Shown one piece after another: positions 28,130 through 40,846 of a stretch of DNA of 64,000 nucleotides. This DNA comes from Progne subis subis (Eukaryota; Chordata; Aves; Passeriformes; Hirundinidae). Position 1 is the stretch's first letter; every line of letters begins with the position of its first letter. The notes beneath the pieces were generated by a model. It was not told the origin of the DNA and did no database searches. It worked only from the letters and a program-made list of their open reading frames with translations. The stretch is from positions 6,604,308 to 6,668,307 of the forward strand of contig JAKJHU010000039.1 of NCBI GenBank assembly GCA_022316685.1, given 5' to 3'. The position numbers and the translations under genes are program-made.

Positions 28130-28460
28130 ATTTCAGATCAACACTCGAGGTCAGAGTTCACAGCAGCCAGAATTTACAAACCTCCAATGGGTTTTGATTG
28201 ACAGCAATCAGCATCTCCTCAGCATCACTGAGGGAACAAAGTACAGGTCAAGACAGCAGGCGATTTCATCTGTCATTTTTAATTATCTAAATGATATTCA
28301 CAGACAAAACCTTTCCCATCCATCAGGGCATCGCATTACCATAGACAATGTTTGTTTAAAGAAGAGGCCATAAAATCAAACAATTATGAATGCAGACAAG
28401 CCTTGCTATTGACTGCATAAATAATCAAGTGAGATTTCCAAAACTCTCTGCTAATGAATT
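28130..28460. promoter_or_regulatory. Candidate conserved non-coding block with PBX-MEIS site
   Basis: A complex, repeat-free stretch contains TGATTGACAG (28195-28204), the canonical composite PBX-MEIS/PREP site, and nearby TAATTATC and AACAAT words. Base composition is more balanced than in the neighbours. Part of it (28182-28227) could instead be a minus-strand exon, since it is bounded by a pyrimidine-rich acceptor and an AG/GTTTGT donor. Function is inferred from motifs only. Confidence 0.3.
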
Positions 28461-28794
28461 GGTAGATTGCTGGCAGGAAGTGGCAAGTAATAATACAGAC
28501 AACAGTCTAATGTTCTTATTGACTTTTACTAAAGCGTAGCTACAGTAGCAAAGATCCAAAAATGACGTCAAGTAAGGTTTCCATAGGAGCTGTATTGATA
28601 TCGGTACACTGCTAAAATACAAGTAGTTAACTCCTGACCTCAAAGTAGGACCAGCAATCCCCTGCGAGAGAGCTGAACACTAACAGTACAATATATCATG
28701 AGCTGAGTCAACTGCCTCAGGGCTCCAGCAATGTTACTGCACCGGAAAGGGTCCCTTCTTTCGCTGTGTAACAGCCTGATCCACATTAATTCAC

Positions 28795-28849
28795 CTGCAA
28801 TCCCCAAAATAACTCCATTTGAGTCAAAGAATAAATAAACATCCGCAAA
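28795..28849 (-). other. Candidate internal exon, unknown gene
   Basis: A 55-nt minus-strand stretch lies between the acceptor CTTTTGAGTTTCAG and the donor GATTGCAG/GTGAATTA. It is open in one frame and reads FADVYLFFDSNGVILGIA. Both splice signals are good, but the short length gives little coding evidence. Confidence 0.15.
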
Positions 28850-29185
28850 CTGAAACTCAAAAGTATATTTAATATTGTTAAGAAAAATAAGGTGTGTAGA
28901 ACACAGCCTCCTGGAACGAACTCACCTTTCTCAACTGGAGAGCTTAACATCCCAACAGCTTAACAAATTCACAGTTTAAAGGCCAGAATCACAGGTGATA
29001 TAAATTGCCATAAGTCTGTTGCTTCATTTACACTACCTCATTAACTGTAATCATAGGTAAATAGCAGGACCAAATCTTGATGAAAATATTGGCTTCATCA
29101 GTCAGAAAAAGCCAACAGGGGGAAACTGCTAAGAGTCCCTTACAGTGGGTCTAAAAACTAACATGAGATCTCCTCAAGGGGAAGG

Positions 29186-29224
29186 AAAAAAAAAAAAAAA
29201 AAAAAAAAAAAAGAAAAGAAAAAA
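29186..29224. repeat. Poly-A run (27) with A-rich end
   Basis: 27 A followed by GAAAAG units. Confidence 0.95.
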
Positions 29225-30419
29225 GGCACAAAAAGATGATACATGAAGTGTGCAGTCTATCTCTGTTCAGTGCAACAAAGCTTAAGATGCTTTTTCTCCC
29301 ACTAGGAAACACTGGAGAAGGATTTCCTTCAGGTAAAGGAATTAGGGTTGACACCAGATGCACTGTCAAGACAATAGCCTGGTAGGTGTACAACACAAAA
29401 TAACAGTGAAAGCTTTTTGCAAAGCCCTGGAGGATGGTTATTGAGACAGAGAGAGAATAGCAGAAACCTTTCCCTTCATTAACACATGAAGACCTGATTG
29501 CTGTCAGCCTGCAATTCGAGTTTCTTTCACTTGAAAACATATCACTAACTACAAGTCTCACACTTCTTACTCATATGATGTCCCTGGAACTGTTTTGGCA
29601 AACAGTATGATGCAAAAATTAGATTTGTACTTTAGAATCTCAGTATTTTCTCCTGCCAAACAAAATAAGTCAGTCTATGTTTTCAAAATCTTTAACTGCC
29701 AGCTGTGTTTCTGGGACTGTCCTTCACATCCGTTGTATCTGAATAAGCCCAAACTAGTTCATTGATGGTCTCATATTAGCTCATTCACATTTTTCAAATC
29801 TTTATTAGCTCTTAATAACCTTTCACAGATGTCAGAGAAGAAAACTGGACTGATTTCAATGGGATTTCAAAAAGGAAGGTTTTAAAATGAAAAATGGGAA
29901 AAGCTCATAATCAACAGAGATAAAACCTATCATTACATCTGGTCATGATTCACAGGGAAAAAAAAAGTGATGTCTAATTAGTCCCGTGCAACCCACCCTT
30001 TGGCCTAAAAAATTAGTGAAAAACTTTTACTTCCCCTTCAGCACCATCTCACCCCCCCACACACTGCCCAGCTTTCATTATCCTCAAGGAGTACATATGA
30101 TTCTCACCAACTTGGTAATGAAGACAAAACAGATGTCACAGACTGTATCTCTCTAACTGAAATGTCCCCTCTTGAATGCTTAATTTGTATATAATGCAAG
30201 ACACACATTTTTACGTAGGATTGTAGAATTATTTCTAAAAACCCACTCTGAATTTCTTCTCAGTGGCTAATGCAGTATGGCTTGTTTTCTCACCAGATAA
30301 CTAGACAACAGACACATTAAGATGTAGCAAGGTCTTACATCTCCTAGAACTTAGACTTTCAGTTCAAGTTCCATGAGTCCAGGTTTTGAGCCTCTGGAAT
30401 TCCTGGTCAGTATTTGCTC

Positions 30420-30442
30420 TCATCAGCTCGCAAAGCTGATGA
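30420..30442. repeat. Short inverted repeat
   Basis: TCATCAGCT and AGCTGATGA are 9-bp perfect complements around a CGCAA loop. Confidence 0.6.
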
Positions 30443-31338
30443 TCAGGCATCAGCTGTGATAGCCTAAATTATCCATCAATGGATGTCTGATATAATGCAT
30501 TTTTGTCAGTAGAAGTAAATCTATATCTGACTGGAGGGAAGGCACTGCCAACCTAAGCAAAAACTACAGTGCAATGTTACAATTTCCTTTCTTTAGCTCA
30601 AATGAAAAATTTAATTTTATCTCAGTTCAGATCTAGAGAACTTTGCTGTAGTTGTATATTTCAATGTAGAGAGATGCATGTAATTCAGATGCTCATCCAT
30701 GACTCTGGGTCATGGCAAACCTGGAGTTTCTAGAGAAACAGATACAACCAACAACTGCACTAAAATTATTATAACTACAGGTGTTCCTATATAAGACATC
30801 TTTAGCAATTTCTACTAAAATGGTACACTCATCAGCTTCATAACCACTTGTTATAAAATGAGCAATGATTCTTCCCAACATGAAGAAACTTGGTCCATTC
30901 ATATCATGGGGAAGCTTTTGCCAATCTTCTATTTGTTTTATTTTTCAAATTTACTGCTATGGTTTATTGAGAGTTAATCTTTCTTTCCCATAAGGACTAC
31001 TTTTTCTACTGCCAGCTTTATAAAAGAGGCTTAAAGTTTACTATTATTGTTTATTATTATCATAATAAATTTTTACATTATTTTAAGTCCTATGGATAAA
31101 TATCTCAGGCTTGTTAGAAAGACTTCTCATTTCCCCTAGGAAAATGTACTGCTTTTTAAAAATCTTAAAATATTAAAAAAAATATTAAAAATGTTCTTTG
31201 AAGAATGGCTCTCTAAAGTATTAAGCTGTGTTTAATAATATTCCTCCTTTTACTAAAGCAATCATTTACACCATGGACAGTCTGAATTAAAATAATCCAT
31301 CAATGCATCATAGCTTAGTTACAGGCAGTGACACAAAG

Positions 31339-31360
31339 AATGCCATGGCAACAAACCAAT
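31339..31360. promoter_or_regulatory. RFX X-box-like site next to CCAAT
   Basis: AATGCCATGGCAAC (31339-31352) is a near-palindromic match to the RFX-family X-box (GTTGCCATGGCAAC). A CCAAT box follows 3 bp later (31356-31360). This is motif evidence only; no promoter or transcript is visible beside it. Confidence 0.25.
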
Positions 31361-32189
31361 GGAACTATAGAAGTTTCATAGTGTCAACAAAAACAGGGAG
31401 TCTCAGCTAGGTGACTTTCTCAGAGAGGAAGTTGGCAATATTTATAGAGAAACTTTATTTTTAGAAATTATGTTTAGAAAGTGTTTTTAAAAGGACACAA
31501 GCCAGTTTTGATTAAGAGACAATTCTGAAGAAGGATGGTAGTATTTGGTCACAGAACTAAACCCTGAATCTCTGCTGGAAGTAAATAAGTATTAATGCAA
31601 AGTTCTTCTAAGAGAACTTGACCTGACAGTCTAGGCAATACAGACACAATTGTTCTCAATGAATTCATTATATTGTTTCTCCCCTTGATACTAGCAGTCA
31701 TGACATTTTCAGTAGATGAATTATTTCCTGGGGAAATCCTACATTACAGGACACTTTGGGTTTCAGTCTCTTCATAGTTATCTTCTAGAAGATAAGGCTA
31801 GGTTCCAGAAAAAGACATTAAAGCATGTGATTACTGACTTAAGAATCTATTTCAGGCTTTTTATAGGTTTGTTACCCAAGATATAAGTAACTAGCTAAAG
31901 TTCTTTCCGAAAGAATGTAAACAAATATTTAAAACTTCTTTCAATGGCACCATTATCCTAGCACCCCAAGATGCAATATTCCTGGTTTCAAATCACAGAA
32001 GCTAGGAAAAATTACTAAATTGAAAAGCCCACAACCACCCAAAAATAATTCCACTGTCAAGGAATTTTTTTTTTTTGCTGAAGCTATTTTATAGATTTGC
32101 AAAGCTATATGGAAAAAAAGCAGTATAAGAATGGCATTAAGAAATTGTGTGACAGTTCCATTAGATGTTGATATCGCTTCTTCATAATT

Positions 32190-32327
32190 AAAAAAAACAA
32201 AACCCAAAACAACAAAACAAAACAAAAAGAAAACAAACAAACAAACAACCAAAAGAAAACAAAACAAACAAACCAACAAAAAAAAACACCAAAAAAACCC
32301 CCCACCCAACAACAAAAAACCACCTAA
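32190..32327. repeat. A/C-rich low-complexity tract
   Basis: About 140 bp of AAAC, AACA and AAAACCCC-like units on the plus strand, with the same character as the tract at 4225-4394. Confidence 0.93.
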
Positions 32328-34938
32328 AACCTCGTGATGCCAACAGGCAGGTGTTTTTCAAGTCAGATCAGTCTAGAAGGGTTTAGCTAGTATAATCAGA
32401 AAATGTCCTTCTCAAACGGCCAAATGACTCAGTGGTTACATAAGATCATCACATGAGCAGAAGTCAAAATACATCATTAAAGACTATAAAGGAAAAAAAA
32501 AAGAGTAAACAGAAAATAACTCTTCTTAAAAGCAGAAATCAGAGTTATGCGTGCTTACACAAAATAAAATAAGATAGTTATCTTGAAATAAATGAATCTT
32601 AATGAATGATTTTGTTATATTGATGGGGAACTACTAAGGAAAGAGATAACTTGGTGGAGGAAATCTTTCTACCTATAATTAAAGCTGTTATGTTGTTCTA
32701 CAAATGCTTTTGCAATACCATGATATGTTCAGTCATTTTCCCTCAGTAAGATCATGGAATTCAGTCCTGGATAGTATTTCTTTAATTATTATCATAATCC
32801 TTTGCTTCTGCTTACATGCACCAATTAAGAGAAATATTTAAGCACCTTCTAACTCAGACATACTTGGGTGTAGAGGCAAATTTAAGCACAACACGCAATT
32901 CCAAACAAGTTCATCATAAGTGATTGCCCAGATGAACAATACGTGCTTTCCAGAGTGCAAAGTTTTCAGCTCTGGTTCATTAATAGTGATATAAATCAGG
33001 AGTATTTATGGAAGTCAGTGGATTAAACAGTTCTAAAAGGAGTGAAAGGAGACACACGACTGGATTGCTTGCATTTTTGAGGACCACATAGTGGATGACA
33101 TTTCCTGCTTCCTAACAAAGCTTTAAAAGTCAGAGAAGTAAACTTCCACTTAGACAGTGTCATAAATTTCAGAGGGAAAAGGTCTTGCGACTTTTGGCAG
33201 CTTATACTTTTCTAAAATAATAAAGCTTGTAAGACTCAAAGGTTACGTTGAGGAGTTCAATTTTTTTTGTATTTGAGAACTTTTGCTTTTTCCACAAAAC
33301 ATAAATGTAGCACTTCTGGAGTTCAAACCTAACATTGAAATGCATTCTCACACATTCAATCAGTTCTGTATCCTGAAAAGGTCTGCCTCAAAATATGCTC
33401 TGAATTTCTACCTTTTTACTCTCTTATGCAAATGAAAATGTGTTCCTTCTTTCAGAGTAAAATCTCCTTTCTATACATATGAACACCTTAAGTCAAATCT
33501 ATTAAAATGTCATTGCAGTCATTATGTATTTTTTACATTTCAAAGAGGAATGCATCTCAGCTTGTTCTTTGGCACAATCAACAAAATTACAACAGAGACC
33601 ATTTTTTAAACATCTGAATTCTTTCCAACAAGAGATTTTCCTAGGGAATCAACTCCATGGGTTTATTTACCTTTTCTCCCCTAATATAAAGTGTTTATTT
33701 CTTATGTAATGCCTAAAATATTTTATAAGAAAGGGGATGGTGAGAGACTCCTTCAACATCTCTAAAACTGTATGTCACAAATCACAATAGGACAATAAAA
33801 TAATTAATATTCAAAGTATGATATATAATCATGACAAACTGAAATACAAAGAAAGTCTATTATACAAAAAAAGCAAACTAATTTGATTTTTCTTTTTTTA
33901 ATTAAATGTCTTTTTTAGAGCAAGAGAGGTTCATAAAGACATAACTCGTGGCTTAACACAATAAAAAAGGGCATTGTGCTTTCTCTTTCTCTTCTATTTC
34001 TGTGAGTTGTTTTTATTTTTGTTTGTTTGTGGGTTTTTTTAGTTGCTTTGGGGTTTTTTTTTGAAATATTTTCCTTTTAAAACAAACCCTAAACTTCTTT
34101 TTTCTGCCAATCAGTATTGGCACTGGCTATAATGGAAAACACATTTCAAAAAGTAACATCTTTAATAGAAGTATTCTTGATTTTATTAATAACATTGTAA
34201 AAGAAAAGTACATATTTGCTAAAATGCAGTGAAATCCCCAAGCATTAGGCCATATTAGTTTCAAATGACTAACATTTTTATACACTACCTTAACGAATTA
34301 AGACTTATTGGCTACTCGTCTTGAAGGACAACCACTTTTTATTTAAAGTACTATGGGTACCTGCTTCACTGTCAACAGTCCTTCCAGCACAACTCCCTTT
34401 TTAGAACACAGGAGACTTCTACAACCCTCTACAGTTAGAAGATCAGCTCCCAAGAATCCCTATATTCCATATGAATTCTATATTAGACCTCACCAGAAGC
34501 TTTCAAAATAAAAATATACCAGCAAAGCTGTTCAGGAGAGCTGATAAAAGCAGCATGTGTCCATGTTCACAGCCTACTCCTCGCTCTCTGTGAAGAAATA
34601 TCAATCTAGACTATTCCAGGGTAAATTAATCTCTGGCATTTTGGCCACATAATGCTCACAATGAATTTAGTGTAAGGATTTAAGTCAGGCAAGAAATTAA
34701 TGTTCCAATCATGCATACATCCTCCCCTGAAGGAGATTACAGGCAATTAAAGAAGATGGTTTAAGTGTAGCTTCCAAGTTCTTTGACAGCTTCATCACGT
34801 AAAGGAGTCCTATGCTAAGTTTCTTAATCCTATAGTGTCCTTGATGCTTCTTGGTGTCAATTATTCATTCTTCTATTGCAAAATTCTTGGAAGATAGCCC
34901 TCCCACTACCTTAAACAAGTGAAAAGCAGCATGGGATA

Positions 34939-34957
34939 AATAATAATAATAATAATA

Positions 34958-35001
<44 letters not shown>

Positions 35002-35008
35002 TATTACT
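34939..35008. repeat. (AAT)n/(ATT)n palindromic microsatellite
   Basis: AAT repeats run directly into ATT repeats, so 34939-34978 is a perfect 40-bp palindrome centred on AATT. ATT repeats continue with one interruption to about 35008. Such tracts can extrude cruciforms and are usually length-variable. Confidence 0.95.
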
Positions 35009-36156
35009 GTCATTATTGAGTTGCTGAATGAGAAAATACTGAGGGAGAGGGGAGGCAGAAGCCCTTATCTCTGTTACAGGATTTTCTTTCTCTCTGAGAT
35101 TGTTCAGTGTGGCACAAATGGATTTAGCCTTCATAGAGTTTATGAAACTGGGACTGCATGGGAAGAGAACTTCTTTGTTAAAGAGAAGTTATTTCAGGGT
35201 TTCTGGAGATCAAGGCTGACTCAGGAACCCATACCAGTTCTCCCAGGAGAATGACAAGTATGTATTAACAAAGTTACATCTCCACATAATAAAAAAAAAA
35301 CCCAAAAAACCAAAAAAACAAATTGTAAGTTCCAGTCTTTTCAGATGTATTCTTTTTATTTTGGCATTTAAAAAATACTCTCTTTTCCTCACTGTGCTGC
35401 TGTTTTTTACATGCCTGCATAAGCAGAAAGGCTTATGCATCACAATCCTGCCATGAACGGAAAGAGCCCTCATACAGGGGGTTCTCACAGGACTTTTTTC
35501 AACCTAAATTGGCCTTCCAAACATAACAGCATTGCTTCAGAAGACTTGGCTTATCCATTCATTGACTGTGCTGGCTGGGATCTCTAACTCATTGGGAATA
35601 GAGAATCTGCTCCAGTTTGGGAGCCAACTGCTGGAGTAACACTGACAGATGCGGGACCCATATGCCCAGGTCTGGGTAGCATGGCTGTATCACTGGCATC
35701 TGGATGTCAGCTCTCCTGTTCTGGCTCTACTTCTGGCTTTGCTGATAAACCCAGTTGTGTGTCTGTCCATTGTGGGTCAGATGCTGCTGCCTTGTAGCCA
35801 TGTTTTGTGGATTTCTCAGTAGTTCCTCTCTATTAAGGAGCACTATCTGAGCATAGTACGCATCCCTTAATGCTTTCATAGGCCACTACACATCTAATTC
35901 CTGTATTTCTACTGTTTCTGGTGATTTCAACATAGATGATTAAATCTTGCAGGTGCAGCGAATCTGTAGAATGTGCAAACGTTCATTTCCTGTCTAGTGG
36001 CAAGGAAGTTATGCTGATACCATCCCTTACTTTTTAATCCTAAACAATTTTTATTGCTAGATATACTGCCTGAAATTGCAGCTGTAAGATTTGAATGACC
36101 AGAAAGACATTTTTATGAAGAGGAAAACACACATCATTCAAATGCTCCTTAATATG

Positions 36157-36208
36157 AAACAAACAAACAAACAAACAAAAACCCACCACAAAAACAACAA
36201 ACAAAACA
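36157..36208. repeat. (AAAC)n microsatellite
   Basis: Five to six perfect AAAC units, then irregular A/C-rich sequence. Confidence 0.93.
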
Positions 36209-37034
36209 TACATAAAAATTTTACTAAATACTATTGACACCTACTTAGATATCTGCATGTCAGACACACTCTTGAAACTAAAGAAAAAGAAAAAAAATGC
36301 CCTTTAAGTAAAATTCAATGCTCTGCTCTTGCTACTACTTTTCCTTAGTTGCTCTGAAAAAGAGACATTTATTTCTTGGTATTGAAAAGTATTGACCTAA
36401 ATACTTTTGAACAAATGTTGATAATACCCATAAATTAATAAATAACAACCATTTCCTTAGGCAGGAAATAGGAAAGACTATCTGTTTAAATTTGGAGTCC
36501 ACCAAAACCAGAGCCTATCCATGGGGGAGGTCACTGAATCTCATTCTAGAACAAGGGTTAATGGTATGTGCACTCCTATATCCAGCAATAGCAGCTACAA
36601 ACACTTCATGCCAAGCCTCCTACATGTAGATAATTTATACCCTCATCAGGAATAATCTATCTGGGAGTTGGGGGAACTTTTGTAGAATGAAAGCCAAATG
36701 CTGCTAATTGGCCTTGGCAAACACTGGAAGTGTGGGGGGCAGCACAAAGCCAGTAGCCTAAATGTGCAAGGACTAGACATGCAGCAACCGTCTTCCTCTC
36801 CCACAGCATGTGCACTGCCTTTTGTGGCCTAAAATGCAGCCTAAAATGCAAATGTGTGGAATCTTAAGTAGACACAAAAAAGAATACCTACAATGGCCTC
36901 AATGCAATGCCAGTGAGGAGAGCACGCCTTTCTATAGGAAGGTGTATTATCTCCTGCTGGCCAGCTGACATATGGGTTCAGTCTTTCACAGGCACAGCTT
37001 TAGGAGCCTACAGCTAGGTGTTAACTAAAAAATC

Positions 37035-37055
37035 TTTTTTTTTTTTTTTTTTTTT
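37035..37055. repeat. Poly-T run (21)
   Basis: Uninterrupted T run. Confidence 0.95.
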
Positions 37056-39456
37056 GTGCCAGCTGCAAAATATAAGAATTAATAACTGCAAGATATGAAA
37101 TGCAGAAACTGTTTTTCATTTTGAGGATGTTAAGCTTGGGTTTATAATAAACAAAAACAAGTATTTTTTTCTTGCTTTGACAGACTAATTATATCCCTGA
37201 AATTTTGAATTGCTTCATACGTTCTTATATACATTCTGATAATATATTATTTATGTTTAGAATATCTAATACTTTTTCTTCAAAGGGAGGATCATATTAG
37301 GAGTTTGATTCTGCTTGACTATGTAATTTGTAAAGAATGAAAACCACTGCCTCAATCATCACTGTTTCACACGTGTAAATGTAAAAATTGTTTGAGAGAG
37401 AACAAGAAAGGAGACAGCAAGTTTAGCAAGACAGTCTTTAAATGATACTTTTTCAAGTTCCAAAAATTTTGTTCTTCAAATTAACAGAGGGCTTACTCTT
37501 ATTTCCAGAATTGCCTGCTGACCATGTACTGTCCAAAATTAAGCCTCGAAATTACAAACCATAACAGAAATACATTTTTTTATGTAAAAGTTTGGTTGCT
37601 TTGAATACTGAGACATTGAGTCCAGACTTTCAATTTAAATCTCACCTGTTAGTGACCTTCTTTGAAACTGTACAGAGGAAATCTGAGATTCTTTACTACA
37701 TGTTTCTTACATATCAGGGCTCCACTGAAACTCTAGCTTTGTTTCATTAATTTTCAACAAAATTAACACTCTTTTTCATGCTGTAGACTAATAAGCATTT
37801 GCTGTTATCCTGAAGAAACCTGAGCAGTCCCATACTGGTAGTGTGTCCCTTCAAATCTTTTCACCTGATATTATTTTTGGAATATCAAAAAGCCAAGTGG
37901 CTCTATCAATGGGCTAGGAGACAGTTTCTACAGCTAAGGTGTCCTATATAATAACAGTTTTCTACTGTAGGACTCTTTTGCATTATGAGGAGGACTTCTG
38001 AACTCTAGACACAGACATACACCCACTTTGCCCTTAAAGTGGGCATTAAAGGCAGCTAATCCACCATCTCTATGCTAAAAACCCCTAAAGAATGAAATCA
38101 TAATAATTAAAATCTTTATGTTGAGCAGAAGATACAGTTGAAGGGCAGAACAGAATAACAAATACAAAGGGCAAAGAAAACCAATGGTACACACTTTAAA
38201 GCCATAATAAATATGTAGGATACATATTACAATTTACAACATGTTAACTCAAACTGAATTCTGTGAGACTCTACCAAAGAAGTATAGTTGTACAGTAATC
38301 TAAAATGGTACCTATTTAAATAGGAATCTCCTTAAAATATAAGAAATGTAAAAGGAGAAAATTCATTGGTAAAGTGCTGTGCATGATTAACAGAGTCCAG
38401 CCCCAATCTGCAGCTTTTGTGACTTTATTACGTGCGTGTGTGCCTAAATATGATACACATGACTACTTCACTTGTGGAAACGGTATCTTCCTTCTTCCTT
38501 TTTTAATTTCTGTACAGATAGAAATTCTAATAGAGTGACACTTCAGCAGCAACTAATAGAAATAAGAGTTTAATCAACTTTTGAGATAATATACTTCAGA
38601 ACAAAGAGTATGCTCTACAAGCCTGACTCATTTATTTAACCAATATTTGTATTCCCTTAAATGCTATGTACTTAAAAGTCTGTAAAGGTGGCTGCACTTT
38701 CCAAGTACACCCAGGAAAAACAGAACAAAATCTTCAGGTTTTACAGTATCGGGGAAGTTTGAACACATAGATTCTATATCAATACCTAATTTTCTATTTA
38801 TTTAGGCCTCCCAGTTGGAAACAAACAAGCAAACAAACAAAAAGTTACTAGCAGATACCTGATATGATAAAATAACTCAGAGTTTAAAGCAGCCTTAAAC
38901 AATAGCATTCACGTGAATCTCAGCTATGATCCATTTAAGGGTTTTCTGTACGCAGACTAAAACCCTACCCTTTCCCAACTCAAAAGAGGGCACAGAGTGC
39001 TACCCTTCATATCCATTGAAGAGGAGTAGGAATGGTGTTTAAGGCCTATTTCTAGTGTTTTATTTTTTACAAGAACTGAAATGAGAAATACTTGAAATAT
39101 TTGAAACTGTCATCAATGTTTTCAAAACAGTCAAGAAAAATACCAGTTAACTTGCCCAGCATGCTCATGAAACATACTTTTCCCCATTTTTATTTATTTA
39201 TATAAAATCAACACACTTTTTCTTTCTTGATGAATGCTGTGATTGAAAGGAAATGAAAAAAGTTTTCTGAAGCAAGGACACTCACTGCCCTCACCTACAT
39301 CTTTACAAACACCATAGAAGGTATAATTCTTCCTGGTGAACCCACACATTAGTTTATGCTATCTATACTTTTAAAGCCACCTTACTTCAGAGAAATATAG
39401 GGCAAAACCCCAAATCATAGCTGAATGCAGACTCCATTATAGTTCTGTTGATGTAC

Positions 39457-39557
39457 CTGAAGGAAAAAAATTCTCCTTCAGCTTCTACAGGCTGCAGAAA
39501 CTCCTCCATTTCTTTTAATGACCTATTCCCTCTGTTTGATTCAATACAGCCCACTGG
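39457..39557 (-). other. Candidate internal exon, unknown gene
   Basis: A 101-nt minus-strand stretch has a strong acceptor (GTTGTCATTTCCATAG) and donor (CCTTCAG/GTACATC). The other two frames are closed by stops near its 3' end, while this one is open from the acceptor through 33 codons. The reading is acidic (for example KEMEEFLQPVEAEGEFF). No family is recognised. Confidence 0.22.
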
Positions 39558-40796
39558 CTATGGAAATGACAACACTCAGCAGGTGACAACAAAATGGTCA
39601 ACAAACAGGGCAGAGATATGTCATTTTCTTCAAATAGTTTCTCCGGAATTAAATGACACACCACTGTATGTGTACACATCCTGCTCAGATCAAATATTTT
39701 TTATTAAATGAAACTGTATGCTTATATATATAGTTTTCATATGAAATGCAGGTTTAAGTGTACTGCTCCAAGCTCCAATTGCAAAACAATTTGCTGTTTC
39801 CCACACCTCCCCAGTCTTTAGCATATAACCCTTTGGGCAGCAAGTGCTCGGATGCTGTACCTTTGCCATAACTCCAGATTGAAAGCCTTGCCCTTATGGA
39901 GTCAATCTGATGCATTTTCTATGACTGGGACAAATTGGAGTATGCAAATTAGCACCTTTTGAGTCTCCTGAACCCAGGAAATTCTCTTGCTACGTGTTCC
40001 AGCTAATGGACCTGAGATGTCCTTTGTAACAGTGCTGTCTGTGCAACTCCTTTAACCTTTTCAGATTCTGATCTAGCCTTTGTTCCTAGACCTTTTTAGA
40101 ATCATGCAATGTATCAAGTTAACCTCTGTTATAATTTAAACCGGTGTAACACCAGAGCCATATCATAGCATGCAGTGGCATTTACACATGTTTAAAGTGC
40201 AAAAGAGCATCTAACAGTGAATAGCGGCCCACAACATTAAAATTTCTGAGAGCTTTTTCTGCTTAACTTTCAGCTTTAAATACTTATCCTTACCCTGAAT
40301 CACTTAAACTAGTACACAATGAACAATTAGATTTCTAAATTTCTAAATAGATTAACATCAAGGTAAAGAGTTTGCAATTTTATGACAAGAGTATGATCTT
40401 CTGAGAAGACTGTCAATCTACAAAGTACTTGAAGGGCGACTGCTGATCAAGCACGAACAGATGCCTAGGTAGATTTTATAGAAATCTACAGAAAGAAGCA
40501 GAAATACGAAATAGCATTATCCTCAAATCATAAAAGGAAAGCTGCTACTGGAGATGCCCTGTCCACACTGCAAAGCAAGACAGTACCCATTTCTTACCAG
40601 AGTCCTATGACTCTTTTTCACAACATTTCAGCATTTATACTGACTTCCTGCCTTTAAACTGTGTTTATCTCATGTATGGTTGAACAATTAATAAACACAC
40701 ATTTCATGTCACCCCAAATTGCTGCTTCCAAGTAGATTGTGTACCTCTTTCCTCAAAACAGCATTTAGTATGCTGCTATTCTCCTCTCTTGCTGGT

Positions 40797-40799
<3 letters not shown>

Positions 40800-40839
<40 letters not shown>
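40800..40839. repeat. Poly-T run, 40 bases
   Basis: An uninterrupted run of 40 T, the longest homopolymer in the window. It may be an old minus-strand poly-A tail or a slippage-grown tract. The exact length is likely to vary or be mis-assembled. Confidence 0.97.

Positions 40840-40846
<7 letters not shown>

Larger units (their letters stand above)
29225..34938. other. Non-coding stretch
   Basis: Holds the hairpin near 30430, the X-box-like site and the A/C tract at 32190. A 150-nt minus-strand stretch (30779-30928) is open but has poor splice signals. No gene is recognised. Confidence 0.55.
35009..39456. other. Non-coding stretch
   Basis: 35560-35860 is noticeably less AT-rich than its neighbours, but I cannot match it to a known repeat. 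Simple repeats lie at 36157 and 37035. Nothing else is seen. Confidence 0.55.

Noticed and set aside
29151..29561. 136-codon minus-strand frame
   Set aside because: Runs through a 27-base A tract (poly-Phe) and has no coding character.
31953..32323. Phe/Val/Leu-rich minus-strand frames resembling membrane protein
   Set aside because: They are translations of the A/C-rich low-complexity tract, not genes. The same applies to the Phe/Trp-rich frames at 4186-4392.
34865..35134. Frame with poly-Asn and poly-Tyr
   Set aside because: Translation of the AAT/ATT microsatellite.
40560..40660. Strong minus-strand donor CTCTG/GTAAGAAA near 40608
   Set aside because: All frames upstream of it are closed within a few codons from every plausible acceptor, so a coding exon is excluded.
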